NCBI GenBank assembly: GCA_028288025.1
Contig: JAQBOM010000028.1
Span: 28,917-92,916 of the forward strand
Direction of reading: 5' to 3'
Source: Mucilaginibacter sp.
Lineage (GTDB): Bacteria; Bacteroidota; Bacteroidia; Sphingobacteriales; Sphingobacteriaceae
Length of the DNA: 64,000 bases
Every line of letters starts with the position of its first letter. Position 1 is the stretch's first letter. Positions 17,851 through 26,479 of this stretch are shown in pieces. The position numbers were made by a program, and so were the translations under genes. The notes under the pieces are model-generated. The model was not told the origin of the DNA, searched no databases, and worked only from the letters and a program-made list of their open reading frames with translations.

Positions 17851-19077
17851 TTGAACACTTCTGTTTACATAGCTAAGAGGTACCTGTTTTCACGAAAGAA
17901 GGTGCATGCCATTAATGTGATTTCGGGGATTTCTATGGTTGGGGTATTGATCGGCAGCGCGGCGCTGATCATTATTTTATCGGTGTTTAACGGGTTTGAG
18001 GACGTGATACTGTCTTTATACAGCAATTTTTCGCCGGAAATTAAAATTGAACCACGGCTTGGAAAAACTTTTGACCCTAATACAGTTTATTTCAATGCGC
18101 TTCGGCATGACCCAAAAGTGTTTTCTTATACCGAAGTTTTGCAGGAAAAAGCGTTAATCAAATACGACGGCAAGCCTTTTATAGGTACAGTAATGGGCGT
18201 AAGCGAGGATTTTTTGAAGAACCCTCAATTAGACAGTACCATCCAAAGCGGATCATTTACATTAAAAACGGACAACCAGGATTTTGCTGTTATCGGTTCG
18301 GCTGTACAGGGGAGCCTCGGGGTAAATATACATAACCAGTTTTCGCCGCTTGAAGTTTACTCGCCCCGTCGCGAAGCAAGCGGCGGTTCAAACCCCCTAA
18401 ATGAGTTTGTAGTTCGCACCATTGCACCGGCCGGCGTATTCGCCATTGAACAAGAGTTTGACGACCTTGTTATTACCCCGATTGAATTTGTGCGCAGCCT
18501 TCTCGATCAGCCAAAAGATGTATCGTCGATTCAAATCAATTTCCGTAAAGGCACCAACGTGGCGGCTGTCCAGTCGGCCATGCAGGATAAAATAGGCGGC
18601 AGTTTTATTATTAAAAACCGGAGGGAACAAAACACCGAACTATATAAAACATTAAACTACGAACGGTGGTTTATTTTTATGATATTGACTTTTGTACTGA
18701 TAATAGCCGTCTTTAATATCATCGGCTCGTTAACCATGCTGGTGATCGATAAGCGAAAGGACATAGCTATTTTAACCAGCTTGGGGGCAGATAAAAAGCT
18801 GATCAAAAGTATCTTCTTTTTTGAGGGGATGATGATATCCGAAATTGGATGTTTTGCGGGAATAGTTTTGGGCCTGCTATTTTGTATATTGCAGCAACAT
18901 TTTGGCCTGGTGAAAATGGGGAGCAAAATTTCGATGCTGGATGCTTACCCGGTATCATTAAGGCTTACCGATTTTATCCTGGTTTTTATAACGGTAAGCG
19001 TTATTGCTGTTATTGCATCAGGTATAAGCTCGCGGCTGAGCATTAAAGGGCTGGATGATATTAAACAGGACCTATAA
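17851..19077 (+). CDS. LolC/LolE-type ABC transporter permease
   Basis: A 408-residue inner-membrane protein with the MacB/LolC/LolE layout: one N-terminal helix (VLIGSAALIIILSVFNGFE), a large periplasmic domain, and three C-terminal helices in the FtsX region. The helix-linking segment MLVIDKRKDIAILTSLGA is characteristic. The family extracts lipoproteins or other envelope substrates with a LolD-type ATPase, which is not encoded nearby. TTG start at 17851. It is followed 9 nt later by a lipoprotein gene and then rbfA, so a lipoprotein-related role fits. Confidence 0.88.
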   Translation: MNTSVYIAKRYLFSRKKVHAINVISGISMVGVLIGSAALIIILSVFNGFEDVILSLYSNFSPEIKIEPRLGKTFDPNTVYFNALRHDPKVFSYTEVLQEKALIKYDGKPFIGTVMGVSEDFLKNPQLDSTIQSGSFTLKTDNQDFAVIGSAVQGSLGVNIHNQFSPLEVYSPRREASGGSNPLNEFVVRTIAPAGVFAIEQEFDDLVITPIEFVRSLLDQPKDVSSIQINFRKGTNVAAVQSAMQDKIGGSFIIKNRREQNTELYKTLNYERWFIFMILTFVLIIAVFNIIGSLTMLVIDKRKDIAILTSLGADKKLIKSIFFFEGMMISEIGCFAGIVLGLLFCILQQHFGLVKMGSKISMLDAYPVSLRLTDFILVFITVSVIAVIASGISSRLSIKGLDDIKQDL

Positions 19078-19086
19078 ATTTTTTAA

Positions 19087-19452
19087 ATGCGATTAAAATT
19101 TACCGCCTATTTGATGTGCTTAGTGATTATCGGGATGTGGTCGTGCCGCAATTCCAATAAAAGTGCTAAAAATGTGGTTTATAAAGGCGTATACAGCTTT
19201 GGCCCCGAGGTGAAATCATTTAAGGATTGTGAAACCGGCAGCGAATTTTGGGCGACAGACAGTTCGAAGCAGTTGGAACTAAAATACTCGCAATTGAACT
19301 TTGAAAAACCTTATGTGCCTGTTTATGTTGAAGTAGAGGGCGTAAAAATACATTCGGGCAAAGATGGTATGGGCTCTGAGTATGACAGTACGCTCGTGGT
19401 AAAAAAATTGATCAAGATCACGAAAGAAATTCCGCAGGATATGTGCAACTGA
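19087..19452 (+). CDS. Small lipoprotein with an NlpE C-terminal-like domain
   Basis: A 121-residue predicted lipoprotein: signal peptide ending in IIGMWSCRNS, with the lipobox Cys near residue 20. The mature part (YSFGPEVKSFKDCETGSEF, then VYVEVEGVKIH) resembles the OB-like C-terminal domain of NlpE. NlpE is an outer-membrane lipoprotein that senses envelope and lipoprotein-trafficking stress in E. coli; the N-terminal CxxC domain of NlpE is absent here. Lying 9 nt after a LolC/E-type permease gene, it is a plausible substrate or partner of that transporter. The similarity is remembered and moderate. Confidence 0.6.
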   Translation: MRLKFTAYLMCLVIIGMWSCRNSNKSAKNVVYKGVYSFGPEVKSFKDCETGSEFWATDSSKQLELKYSQLNFEKPYVPVYVEVEGVKIHSGKDGMGSEYDSTLVVKKLIKITKEIPQDMCN

Positions 19453-19537
19453 AGCTGAAAGCAAAAAGCCGAAAGCAAAAAAAATATTAACCAGAGAACG
19501 CGTAAGCTTTAAGCTTTCTGCTTTCACCTTTAAGCTT
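19452..19537. repeat. Word-repeat inverted element before rbfA
   Basis: A 25-nt left arm at 19452-19476 (agctgaaagc / agccgaaagc words) pairs, with about five mismatches, with 19513-19537 (gctttctgctttcac, then ctttaagctt). It starts at the stop codon of the lipoprotein gene and ends 5 nt before the rbfA ATG. It therefore fills the whole gap and could act as a terminator or as a translational control hairpin for rbfA. Confidence 0.65.
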
Positions 19538-19542
19538 AAAAC

Positions 19543-19908
19543 ATGGAATCAAAACGTCAGCAAAAATTTGCAGGAGTAATACAACAGGACCTGGCTGCTA
19601 TATTTCAGCGCGAAGCCATAAATTATTTGCCTAATACATTGATAACTATAACCAAGGTCAGGGTTACGCCCGACCTGGCTATTGCCCGGGTTTTTTTAAG
19701 CTTCTTTAATAATACAAACCCGCAATCAGCCTTACAAACTATTAAATCTCATGCTTCCGAAATACGGTACAAGCTGGGCGCGCGCATAAAGGACCAGGTG
19801 AGAATTATTCCCCAACTGGAGTTTTTTGTTGACGATACCGGCGAATACGTAGAGCGGATGGATAAAATCTTCGATAAGATAAACAAGGAAGACCGGCAGG
19901 CGGAGTAA
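19543..19908 (+). CDS. rbfA: Ribosome-binding factor A
   Basis: A 30S maturation and cold-adaptation factor. The 121-residue protein begins MESKRQQKFAGVIQQDLAAI and has the KH-type core: TITKVRVTPDLAIARVFLSF, then IRYKLGARIKDQVRIIPQLEFFVD. These are standard RbfA features, and the length is normal. ATG start. It lies downstream of the LolC/E-type permease and lipoprotein genes, a neighbourhood I recall from other Bacteroidota. Confidence 0.95.
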   Translation: MESKRQQKFAGVIQQDLAAIFQREAINYLPNTLITITKVRVTPDLAIARVFLSFFNNTNPQSALQTIKSHASEIRYKLGARIKDQVRIIPQLEFFVDDTGEYVERMDKIFDKINKEDRQAE

Positions 19909-19962
19909 TAAGTCAGTAGTGAGTCCTAAGTCCTGAGTCGTTTGGATTTGTTATTTTGCGAA

Positions 19963-20661
19963 ATGAATTTTTCCGGTCAATTGTCTGCTTATTTAAGTGC
20001 CCATCCCGCCGGTAAGGTAATTGATTTTAATCCCCAAACCGACCGGCTGTACCATTTTGATTTTACTTCCACTAACACAGAGCTGGATAGCGCAACGATT
20101 TCGGATACTTCAAGTTTCAGCTGCTGGATAAATAATAAACTGCACACTAATAACTGCCTTTACGGTATAGGCGGTTATATGGAACACCGCACCCTGTATG
20201 CCCGGAGCCCGCTGTTTGATGCGGAGGATGAGCCCCGCAGGCTGCATTTGGGCATAGATATATGGGCAAAGGCCGGTACGCGTGTTTATTCACCTCTGCC
20301 CGGGATAGTCCACAGTTTTAACGACAACAATAACTTTGGCGATTACGGCCCAACCATCATTTTAGAACATGACCTCGAGGGGCTGAAACTATACAGCCTT
20401 TATGGCCACTTAAGCCGCAAAAGCCTGAAGGGGTTATCCATTGGGCATCCTGTGGGCAAGGAAGATCAAATTGGTTGGCTGGGTATTGAAGATGAAAACG
20501 GGCACTGGCCGCCGCACCTGCATCTCCAGTTGATGTTTGACATGGAAGGGATGCAGGGCGATTATCCCGGCGTTTGTCGTTTTTCGGAAAAAGAGAAATA
20601 TCTCAAAAACATACCGGACCCGCAATTGATACTGAAATTTCCAAAAGCAGTAAATGAATAA
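19963..20661 (+). CDS. M23 (LytM-type) metallopeptidase-like protein without signal peptide
   Basis: A 232-residue protein with a C-terminal M23 domain. Zinc-site motifs are present: HLGIDIWAKAGT (H-x3-D), LYGHLS, and PPHLHLQ (HxH). M23 enzymes usually cut peptidoglycan cross-links outside the cytoplasm, yet the N-terminus (MNFSGQLSAYLSAHPAGK) shows no signal peptide, lipobox or membrane helix. The frame is open to 19942, but those residues do not supply a signal either. Substrate and location are therefore unclear. ATG start chosen at 19963. It is not tightly linked to its neighbours. Confidence 0.85.
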   Translation: MNFSGQLSAYLSAHPAGKVIDFNPQTDRLYHFDFTSTNTELDSATISDTSSFSCWINNKLHTNNCLYGIGGYMEHRTLYARSPLFDAEDEPRRLHLGIDIWAKAGTRVYSPLPGIVHSFNDNNNFGDYGPTIILEHDLEGLKLYSLYGHLSRKSLKGLSIGHPVGKEDQIGWLGIEDENGHWPPHLHLQLMFDMEGMQGDYPGVCRFSEKEKYLKNIPDPQLILKFPKAVNE

Positions 20662-20924
20662 GACTTTTTACAACATGGCTTGTTGCTTACTCTTCCTTTC
20701 CTATCAAAATGATAATAACCTATCAAAATGATAGGTTGAATGCATGGTGTAATTGTCACACTAATTGGGTAAATTTCTGTATCCTAACTGGTTACTTACC
20801 GAATGCCTTGTGTGGCATGGCTATTGATTTGCGCCGCTTGATTAATTACATCAAATGGTTATTTCTTCATATTCGTATTTACCCGGCCGGACTTCGCGGC
20901 TACAAGCCCCTTTAACTTTTATTT
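20662..20924. repeat. Leader of kup with a palindromic direct repeat
   Basis: The 263-nt gap has no gene. CCTATCAAAATGATA occurs at 20700-20714 and again at 20719-20733. Each copy is palindromic (TATC-aaaat-GATA). The second extends to a perfect AACCTATC-aaaat-GATAGGTT hairpin (20717-20737). Further down, ATGCC-ttgtgt-GGCAT forms a small stem. A 19-bp spacing of two palindromes upstream of a potassium transporter suggests regulator binding sites, but no regulator is known. It does not match a c-di-AMP riboswitch that I can recognise. Confidence 0.5.
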
Positions 20925-22913
20925 ATGGATTCACATATTAAGCGGCTTTCCTTTGCGGGAGCGCTGGTTACGCTAGGTATTATTTTTGGCGATATCGGCA
21001 CATCTCCCCTTTATGTTTTTCAAACGTTGCTGGTTGAAGGTGGTAAAGTAAATGAAGCCCTCGTGCTCGGATCAATATCTTGCATCTTCTGGACACTTAC
21101 CCTGCAAACCACTTTTAAATATATTTTTATAACCCTGCAGGCCGATAACCACGGAGAAGGTGGAATATTTTCGTTATACGCCCTGGTGCGCCGGTATGGA
21201 AAATGGCTGGCTATACCGGCTATAATTGGCGCCGGCACCTTGCTTGCTGATGGTATTATCACTCCGCCCATTTCCGTAACATCGGCTATTGAGGGATTGA
21301 ACAATGTGCCCGCACTTAGCAACCCGAAACTGCATCCCGAATTTGTAGCAGGCAGTCCCCTTATTTTGGGCCTTGTTATCGGTATTATGGTCGCCTTGTT
21401 TTTCTTCCAGCAGTTTGGCACAAAGGTGGTTGGCTCGGCGTTCGGGCCTATTATGCTGTTATGGTTTTTGATGATCGGCACTTTGGGTTTCCTGCAGGTA
21501 GTGCATTATCCTACCATATTTAAAGCTTTTAATCCATATTATGGAATGCGGCTGCTGGTTGACCACCCCGGTGGCTTCTGGCTTTTGGGCGCGGTATTTT
21601 TATGTACTACCGGCGCCGAAGCATTGTACTCCGACTTGGGGCATTGCGGCCGAAAAAACATCCAGGTTAGTTGGATCTTTGTAAAGATCACGCTTTTATT
21701 AAGTTATTGCGGGCAGGGCGCGTGGGTATTGCTTCAACCTAAAGGAACTAATTTCGGCGGCGTAAACCCGTTTTATGCCATTGTACCCAATCCGCATTTA
21801 TTCATGATCCCTTGTGTGGCGTTGGCAACCCTGGCAACTATTATCGCCAGCCAGGCGCTCATTAGCGGGTCGTTTACGTTAATAAGCGAAGCCGTAAGCA
21901 TGAATTTTTGGCCGCGTATAACCATTAAATATCCATCAAATATTCGTGGGCAAATTTATATACCAAGTATCAATTGGATACTATGTATTGGATGTGTGCT
22001 TGTATCGCTCTATTTTCGTAAATCTGAAAATATGACGGCGGCGTATGGCTTTTCAATCACCATCGCCATGCTGATGACCACTATATTAATGTCGTACTTT
22101 ATGCGATACGTAAAACACTGGCCTTTCTGGCTTGTGGTTATTATTCTGTGTGTATTTTTAACGGTTGAATCGTCTTTCTTTATAACAAATGCGGCGAAAT
22201 TGCTGAAGCGGATATTCTTTGTTGTGTTTGAGGTTGGCCTGATATTTACGATGTATATCTGGTTCAAAGCCCGTAAGATCAATAACCGGTTTTTGCATTT
22301 TATCGACTTAAAGGATCAGATACCCATGTTAATTGCGCTGAGTGCGGATGAAACGGTTAGCAAATATTCAACCCATCTCATCTATCTTACCAAAGCTAAC
22401 AATGCCAAACAGATAGAGGAAAAGGTTATCTACTCGATCATCAGCCGGAAACCCAAGCGGGCCGATACCTACTGGTTTGTTCATATCGAAACGACCAATG
22501 AACCTTACACCATGGAATACAGCGTGGACCAGATAGAGCCGGGGAAAGTGATCCGGGTTGAATTCAGGCTGGGATTCAGGATACAGCCGCGTGTGAATGT
22601 ATTGTACCGCAAGGTTATTGAAGATATGGTGGCCCGCAAGGAGATCGACATTACAAGCAACTACGAGTCGCTGCATAAATTTAAAGTTACCGCGGATTTC
22701 CGGTTTGTGATCATGGAAAAGTTCTTGTCATACAATAACCTGTTCCGCACCAGGGAAGGGTTTATATTAAACAGCTATTTCGCGATCAAAAAACTGGCCC
22801 TGTCCGAAGCCAAAGCCTTTGGCCTGGATACCAGTGAAACCTACGTGGAAAAAATACCGCTTATCGTAAAACCAGTTGGAAACGTTGTGTTGAAGCGGGT
22901 TGACCCAGTATAA
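20925..22913 (+). CDS. kup: Low-affinity potassium transporter Kup
   Basis: A K+ uptake permease of the KUP/HAK/KT family, probably proton-coupled. The 662-residue protein begins with the family signature GIIFGDIGTSPLYVFQTLL, then carries about 12 hydrophobic segments over the first 450 residues. A soluble C-terminal tail of about 200 residues follows. Other recognisable stretches are NHGEGGIFSLYALV, LLADGIITPPISVTSAIEG and FLCTTGAEALYSDLGHCGR. Length is normal. ATG start. The gene stands alone, with its own long leader and a sigma-54 activator gene 77 nt downstream. Confidence 0.96.
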   Translation: MDSHIKRLSFAGALVTLGIIFGDIGTSPLYVFQTLLVEGGKVNEALVLGSISCIFWTLTLQTTFKYIFITLQADNHGEGGIFSLYALVRRYGKWLAIPAIIGAGTLLADGIITPPISVTSAIEGLNNVPALSNPKLHPEFVAGSPLILGLVIGIMVALFFFQQFGTKVVGSAFGPIMLLWFLMIGTLGFLQVVHYPTIFKAFNPYYGMRLLVDHPGGFWLLGAVFLCTTGAEALYSDLGHCGRKNIQVSWIFVKITLLLSYCGQGAWVLLQPKGTNFGGVNPFYAIVPNPHLFMIPCVALATLATIIASQALISGSFTLISEAVSMNFWPRITIKYPSNIRGQIYIPSINWILCIGCVLVSLYFRKSENMTAAYGFSITIAMLMTTILMSYFMRYVKHWPFWLVVIILCVFLTVESSFFITNAAKLLKRIFFVVFEVGLIFTMYIWFKARKINNRFLHFIDLKDQIPMLIALSADETVSKYSTHLIYLTKANNAKQIEEKVIYSIISRKPKRADTYWFVHIETTNEPYTMEYSVDQIEPGKVIRVEFRLGFRIQPRVNVLYRKVIEDMVARKEIDITSNYESLHKFKVTADFRFVIMEKFLSYNNLFRTREGFILNSYFAIKKLALSEAKAFGLDTSETYVEKIPLIVKPVGNVVLKRVDPV

Positions 22914-22990
22914 GTGTTGTGGATACAGGTTCGCCGAAATTGAAAGCCCGAATTCCGAAATGCAGATATTTTTATCACTTTTGATTGATC

Positions 22991-24340
22991 ATGCAAAAGG
23001 ACAAACTGTTAATTATTGATGATGAGGAGCGTTTGCGCAACCTGCTGGCCCGTATTCTTCAACTGGAGGGGTATGATGTGCTCGTAGCCTCAACAGGCAA
23101 AGAGGGCTTAAAAAAATTACAGCATGAACCCATACCGGTTGTCATCAGTGATGTTAAGCTGCCTGACATAAACGGTATCGAACTCACTTCACAAATAAAA
23201 GCCGGGTGGCCTGCTACGGAAATTATTGTATTAACAGCTTTTGGTACTATTAACGACGGTGTAAAGGCGATTAAATCGGGCGCGTTTGATTACATCACAA
23301 AGGGCGATGATAACGAAAAAATAATTCCCCTTGTTAGCAAAGCAATGGACAAAGCTTTGCTGCAGCAACGGGTTTTTGAGCTGGAGAAAAAACTAAACAA
23401 TAAGTTTGGTTTTGAACGCCTGATCGGCAAGTCGCCTGCTATAACCGATGTAATAAAACTGGCCCAAAAAGTAGCGCTAACCGATACAACCGTTCTATTG
23501 CTGGGCGAAACAGGAACAGGGAAGGAACTGTTTGCCGAGGCCATTCACCAGGCCAGCCCGCGCAACGCCAAAACGTTTGTGGCGGTTAACTGCAGTGCCT
23601 TTACAAAGGACCTGCTCGAAAGCGAGCTGTTCGGCCATAAAGCTGGCTCGTTTACCGGCGCGGTACGAGATAAAAAAGGGCTTTTTGAAGAAGCCAACGG
23701 TGGCACGATTTTTTTGGATGAGATAGGCGAGCTCGACCACGACCTGCAGGCTAAACTGCTGCGGGTGCTTGAATCACAGCAGTTTTTAAAGATCGGCGAT
23801 ACCAAACCTACGCAGGTAAATGTGCGCATCTTAGCTGCTACCAATCGTAATTTGCTCGATGAAGTAAATCAGGGCAGTTTCCGGTCAGACCTGTATTATC
23901 GTCTTTCGGTTTTTACCATTACGCTGCCCGCATTGCGCCATCGCAAAAAAGATATCGCGCTGCTGGCTGAATATTTTATGAACTATTTTGGCCTGAAGGT
24001 AAAAAAGCAATTCACCGGTTTGAGTAATACCTTTATTGAAAAGCTGGAAGCTTATAACTGGCCGGGAAATATCCGTGAGTTAAAAAACATCATTGAACGC
24101 GCCGTAATATTAGCGGATGATGATACCGTGGATGAAACGTTACTCCCTTATGAAATGCAGCAGCCGCAAGCTTCTAAACCGGGTAGCGCACTTTCAGCTT
24201 TCGACCTTTCGACCGTCGAAAAATTGCATATACAGCGTGTGCTTAACTATACCCACGGCAACCGTGCCGAAACAGCGCGCTTGTTAAATATAGGCATCGC
24301 TACCTTGTACCGTAAGCTGAAGGATTACGGGCTGGAATGA
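22991..24340 (+). CDS. Sigma-54-dependent response regulator (NtrC family), orphan
   Basis: A 449-residue three-domain activator. It has a receiver with the phospho-Asp in VVISDVKLPDING, an AAA+ domain with Walker A GETGTGKELFAEAIH, and a Fis-type helix-turn-helix at the C-terminus (NRAETARLLNIGIATLYRKL). The loop that contacts sigma-54, normally GAFTGA, reads GSFTGA here. The Walker B region is GGTIFLDEIGEL. The ATG at 22991 fits better than the upstream TTG. No histidine kinase is adjacent, so its partner is elsewhere. Targets are unknown; kup is upstream but is transcribed towards it. Confidence 0.93.
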   Translation: MQKDKLLIIDDEERLRNLLARILQLEGYDVLVASTGKEGLKKLQHEPIPVVISDVKLPDINGIELTSQIKAGWPATEIIVLTAFGTINDGVKAIKSGAFDYITKGDDNEKIIPLVSKAMDKALLQQRVFELEKKLNNKFGFERLIGKSPAITDVIKLAQKVALTDTTVLLLGETGTGKELFAEAIHQASPRNAKTFVAVNCSAFTKDLLESELFGHKAGSFTGAVRDKKGLFEEANGGTIFLDEIGELDHDLQAKLLRVLESQQFLKIGDTKPTQVNVRILAATNRNLLDEVNQGSFRSDLYYRLSVFTITLPALRHRKKDIALLAEYFMNYFGLKVKKQFTGLSNTFIEKLEAYNWPGNIRELKNIIERAVILADDDTVDETLLPYEMQQPQASKPGSALSAFDLSTVEKLHIQRVLNYTHGNRAETARLLNIGIATLYRKLKDYGLE

Positions 24341-24347
24341 GATATTA

Positions 24348-24911
24348 TTATCCTTTCACCCGCTCAACATAAGCGCCGGTAGCGGTGTCTACCTTTACCT
24401 TATCGCCGATGTTTATAAACAGCGGCACTTTTATTTCGGCACCCGTTTCAACAGTGGCATTTTTTAACGCGCCGCTTGAGGTGTCGCCTTTAACAGCGGG
24501 TTCGGTATAAGTGATCTCTAACTCGGCCGAGCCTGGTATCTGGCCCATAATAGGCTCATCGCTTTCAAAAGCAACGATCACATTCATCCCTTCTTTCAGG
24601 AATTTTACCGCGTTGCCGAATAAGGTTTTGGGTATGTTATGCTGGTCGAAAGTAGTGTTGTCCATTACCACCAGCGAGCCGGCGTCTTCATATAAATACT
24701 GGTAGTCGTTCGTTTCAACACGTGCTATGGTTACATCTTCATCCGTGCGGAAACGGTATTCAACCAGTTTGCCGGTTTTTACATTGCGCATGCGTGCCTG
24801 GTAAAATGCGCGCAAATTGCCGGGTGTGCGGTGTAAAAATTCTTCAACCTGTAACAACTCGCCGTTGAAGCGGATGATGTTGCCGTTCTTTATTTCGGAT
24901 GCTTTTGACAT
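24348..24911 (-). CDS. efp: Translation elongation factor P
   Basis: Relieves ribosome stalling at polyproline. The start is taken as the ATG at 24911 (MSKASEIKNGNIIRFNGEL), giving 187 residues, the usual EF-P length; the open frame runs seven codons further. The three beta-barrel domains are recognisable through LLQVEEFLHRTPGN, LVEYRFRTDEDVTIARVE and DKVKVDTATGAYVERVKG. The modified-loop position is in RTPGNLRAF, where the usual Lys/Arg tip residue cannot be aligned confidently by eye. It is convergent with the sigma-54 activator (7-nt gap). Confidence 0.94.
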   Translation of the reverse strand: MSKASEIKNGNIIRFNGELLQVEEFLHRTPGNLRAFYQARMRNVKTGKLVEYRFRTDEDVTIARVETNDYQYLYEDAGSLVVMDNTTFDQHNIPKTLFGNAVKFLKEGMNVIVAFESDEPIMGQIPGSAELEITYTEPAVKGDTSSGALKNATVETGAEIKVPLFINIGDKVKVDTATGAYVERVKG

Positions 24912-24959
24912 AACGCTATTATTGAGGCGCAAACTTAGACACTTATGGGGAAAGAAACA

Positions 24960-25155
24960 AGAGGAGAGATTAGCGTTAGCGATTGGAGATTAGCTGAATA
25001 TTAAATTTCGAATGATGAATAACGAAGTACCTGGGCGTTTGACATTCAAAAGTCATTATTCGAAATTCAGCGTTCGCTATTTAAAGGCGCCTTCAGCTTT
25101 GGTCTTTCAGCTTTCAGCTAAAATCCGCACCTTTGCACATCCAAAATTTGCACAT
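24960..25155. repeat. Mixed word-repeat gap upstream of the aminotransferase
   Basis: The gap between divergent efp and the aminotransferase holds several word families: gattagcgttagcgattggagattagc; aatttcgaatgatgaataacg with a partial inverse (AATTTCGAAT against attattcgaaatt); cagctttggtctttcagctttcagct; and tttgcacatcc / tttgcacatct. The second matches the perfect hairpin at 45860-45906 and the last matches 1033-1115. No gene is visible. Confidence 0.55.
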
Positions 25156-25160
25156 CTAAC

Positions 25161-26417
25161 ATGAGCGTATCCGTATTATCCCAAAACCTGCATGGGTCTG
25201 AAATTATCAAAATAGCAGGCGAGATCAACGAGTTAAAACGACAGGGGCAAAATATCGCCAACCTAACCATCGGCGATTTCGATTCAAATATTTACCCGAT
25301 CCCTGATGCATTGAAACAGGGGGTCATTCGGGAATACAACGATAACCAAACAAACTATCCTGCTGCCGACGGTATGCTCGACCTCCGCGAAAGCGTGTCG
25401 GCATTTTTGAAAAGCAGGTACAATCTGGATTATGCTACGAACCAGATATTAATATCCGGCGGTTCAAGGCCTTTAATTTATTCTACGTATTTAGCGCTCG
25501 TTGACCCGGGTGATAAGGTAGTGTTCCCGGCGCCATCGTGGAACAATAACCACTACTGCGACCTCACCGGTGCCGAAGCTATCATTATCCAAACCCGGCC
25601 TGAGCATAATTTTATGCCGACCGCCGACGAGATAGGCCCACATTTAAAAGGGGCCACCTTGCTGGCACTTTGCTCGCCGCTTAACCCCACCGGCACCATG
25701 TTCAGCAAAAAAGATTTGGAAGAGATTTGCGACCTGGTTATTGCCGAAAATAAAACCCGGAAAGCCGGCGAAAAACCGCTTTATATTTTATACGACCAGA
25801 TATACTCGCAACTAACCTTCGGCCACCATCAGCATTTTGACCCGGTTAGCCTGCGCCCCGAATTAAAGGATGTGGTGATATTTGTTGACGGCGCTTCGAA
25901 ATGTTTTGCCGCCACCGGTGTACGGGTGGGCTGGGGATTTGGCCCCACAAACGTGATCGGCCACATGAAGGCAATAGTAGGCCACATGGGCGCCTGGTCG
26001 CCAAAACCTGAGCAAATGGCCATGGCGAAGTTCCTGAAACAGGACGACGAAGTGAACAACTACCTGGCCCGGCTCAAATCAAATATCCAAAATAGTTTGA
26101 ATACCCTTTACCAGGGATTTAAGCAATTGCAGGCCGAAGGATTGAATGTTGACGCCATAGAGCCTATGGGCGCTATTTACCTGACGGTAAAAGTTGATTA
26201 TGCCGGTAAAACCACCCCGGACGGTAAATTGCTGAAAACATCAACCGACATTAATTTCTATCTCATCAAGGAAGCGAAAGTTGCTTTTGTACCATTCTCG
26301 GCATTTGGCACGGACGATAATGTAAACTGGTTCCGCGTATCAGTAGGCGCAAGCACTTTGCAGGATATTGAGCAAATGATCCCAAGAATAAAGGACGCGC
26401 TGGCGAAATTGAAATAG
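25161..26417 (+). CDS. PLP-dependent class I/II aminotransferase
   Basis: A fold-type I aminotransferase of 418 residues. The PLP lysine is in DGASKCFAATGVRVGWGF, the conserved Asn is in SPLNPTGTMFS, and the Asp/Tyr pair is in YILYDQIYSQL. The C-terminal Arg that binds the substrate carboxylate is probably in WFRVSVGAS. The family covers aspartate-, aromatic- and N-acetyl-type enzymes; the exact substrate is not readable from sequence or neighbours. ATG start. Monocistronic by layout: divergent from efp and convergent with the M16 protease gene. Confidence 0.9.
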   Translation: MSVSVLSQNLHGSEIIKIAGEINELKRQGQNIANLTIGDFDSNIYPIPDALKQGVIREYNDNQTNYPAADGMLDLRESVSAFLKSRYNLDYATNQILISGGSRPLIYSTYLALVDPGDKVVFPAPSWNNNHYCDLTGAEAIIIQTRPEHNFMPTADEIGPHLKGATLLALCSPLNPTGTMFSKKDLEEICDLVIAENKTRKAGEKPLYILYDQIYSQLTFGHHQHFDPVSLRPELKDVVIFVDGASKCFAATGVRVGWGFGPTNVIGHMKAIVGHMGAWSPKPEQMAMAKFLKQDDEVNNYLARLKSNIQNSLNTLYQGFKQLQAEGLNVDAIEPMGAIYLTVKVDYAGKTTPDGKLLKTSTDINFYLIKEAKVAFVPFSAFGTDDNVNWFRVSVGASTLQDIEQMIPRIKDALAKLK

Positions 26418-26479
26418 CCCGGTGCATTTTAGATTGGTCAATGTTTTAAAAGTTGACCAATCTTTAAAAATCAAAAAAA

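Noticed and set aside
20662..20924. c-di-AMP (ydaO-type) riboswitch in the kup leader
   Set aside because: I could not find the characteristic conserved elements; only short palindromes are visible.
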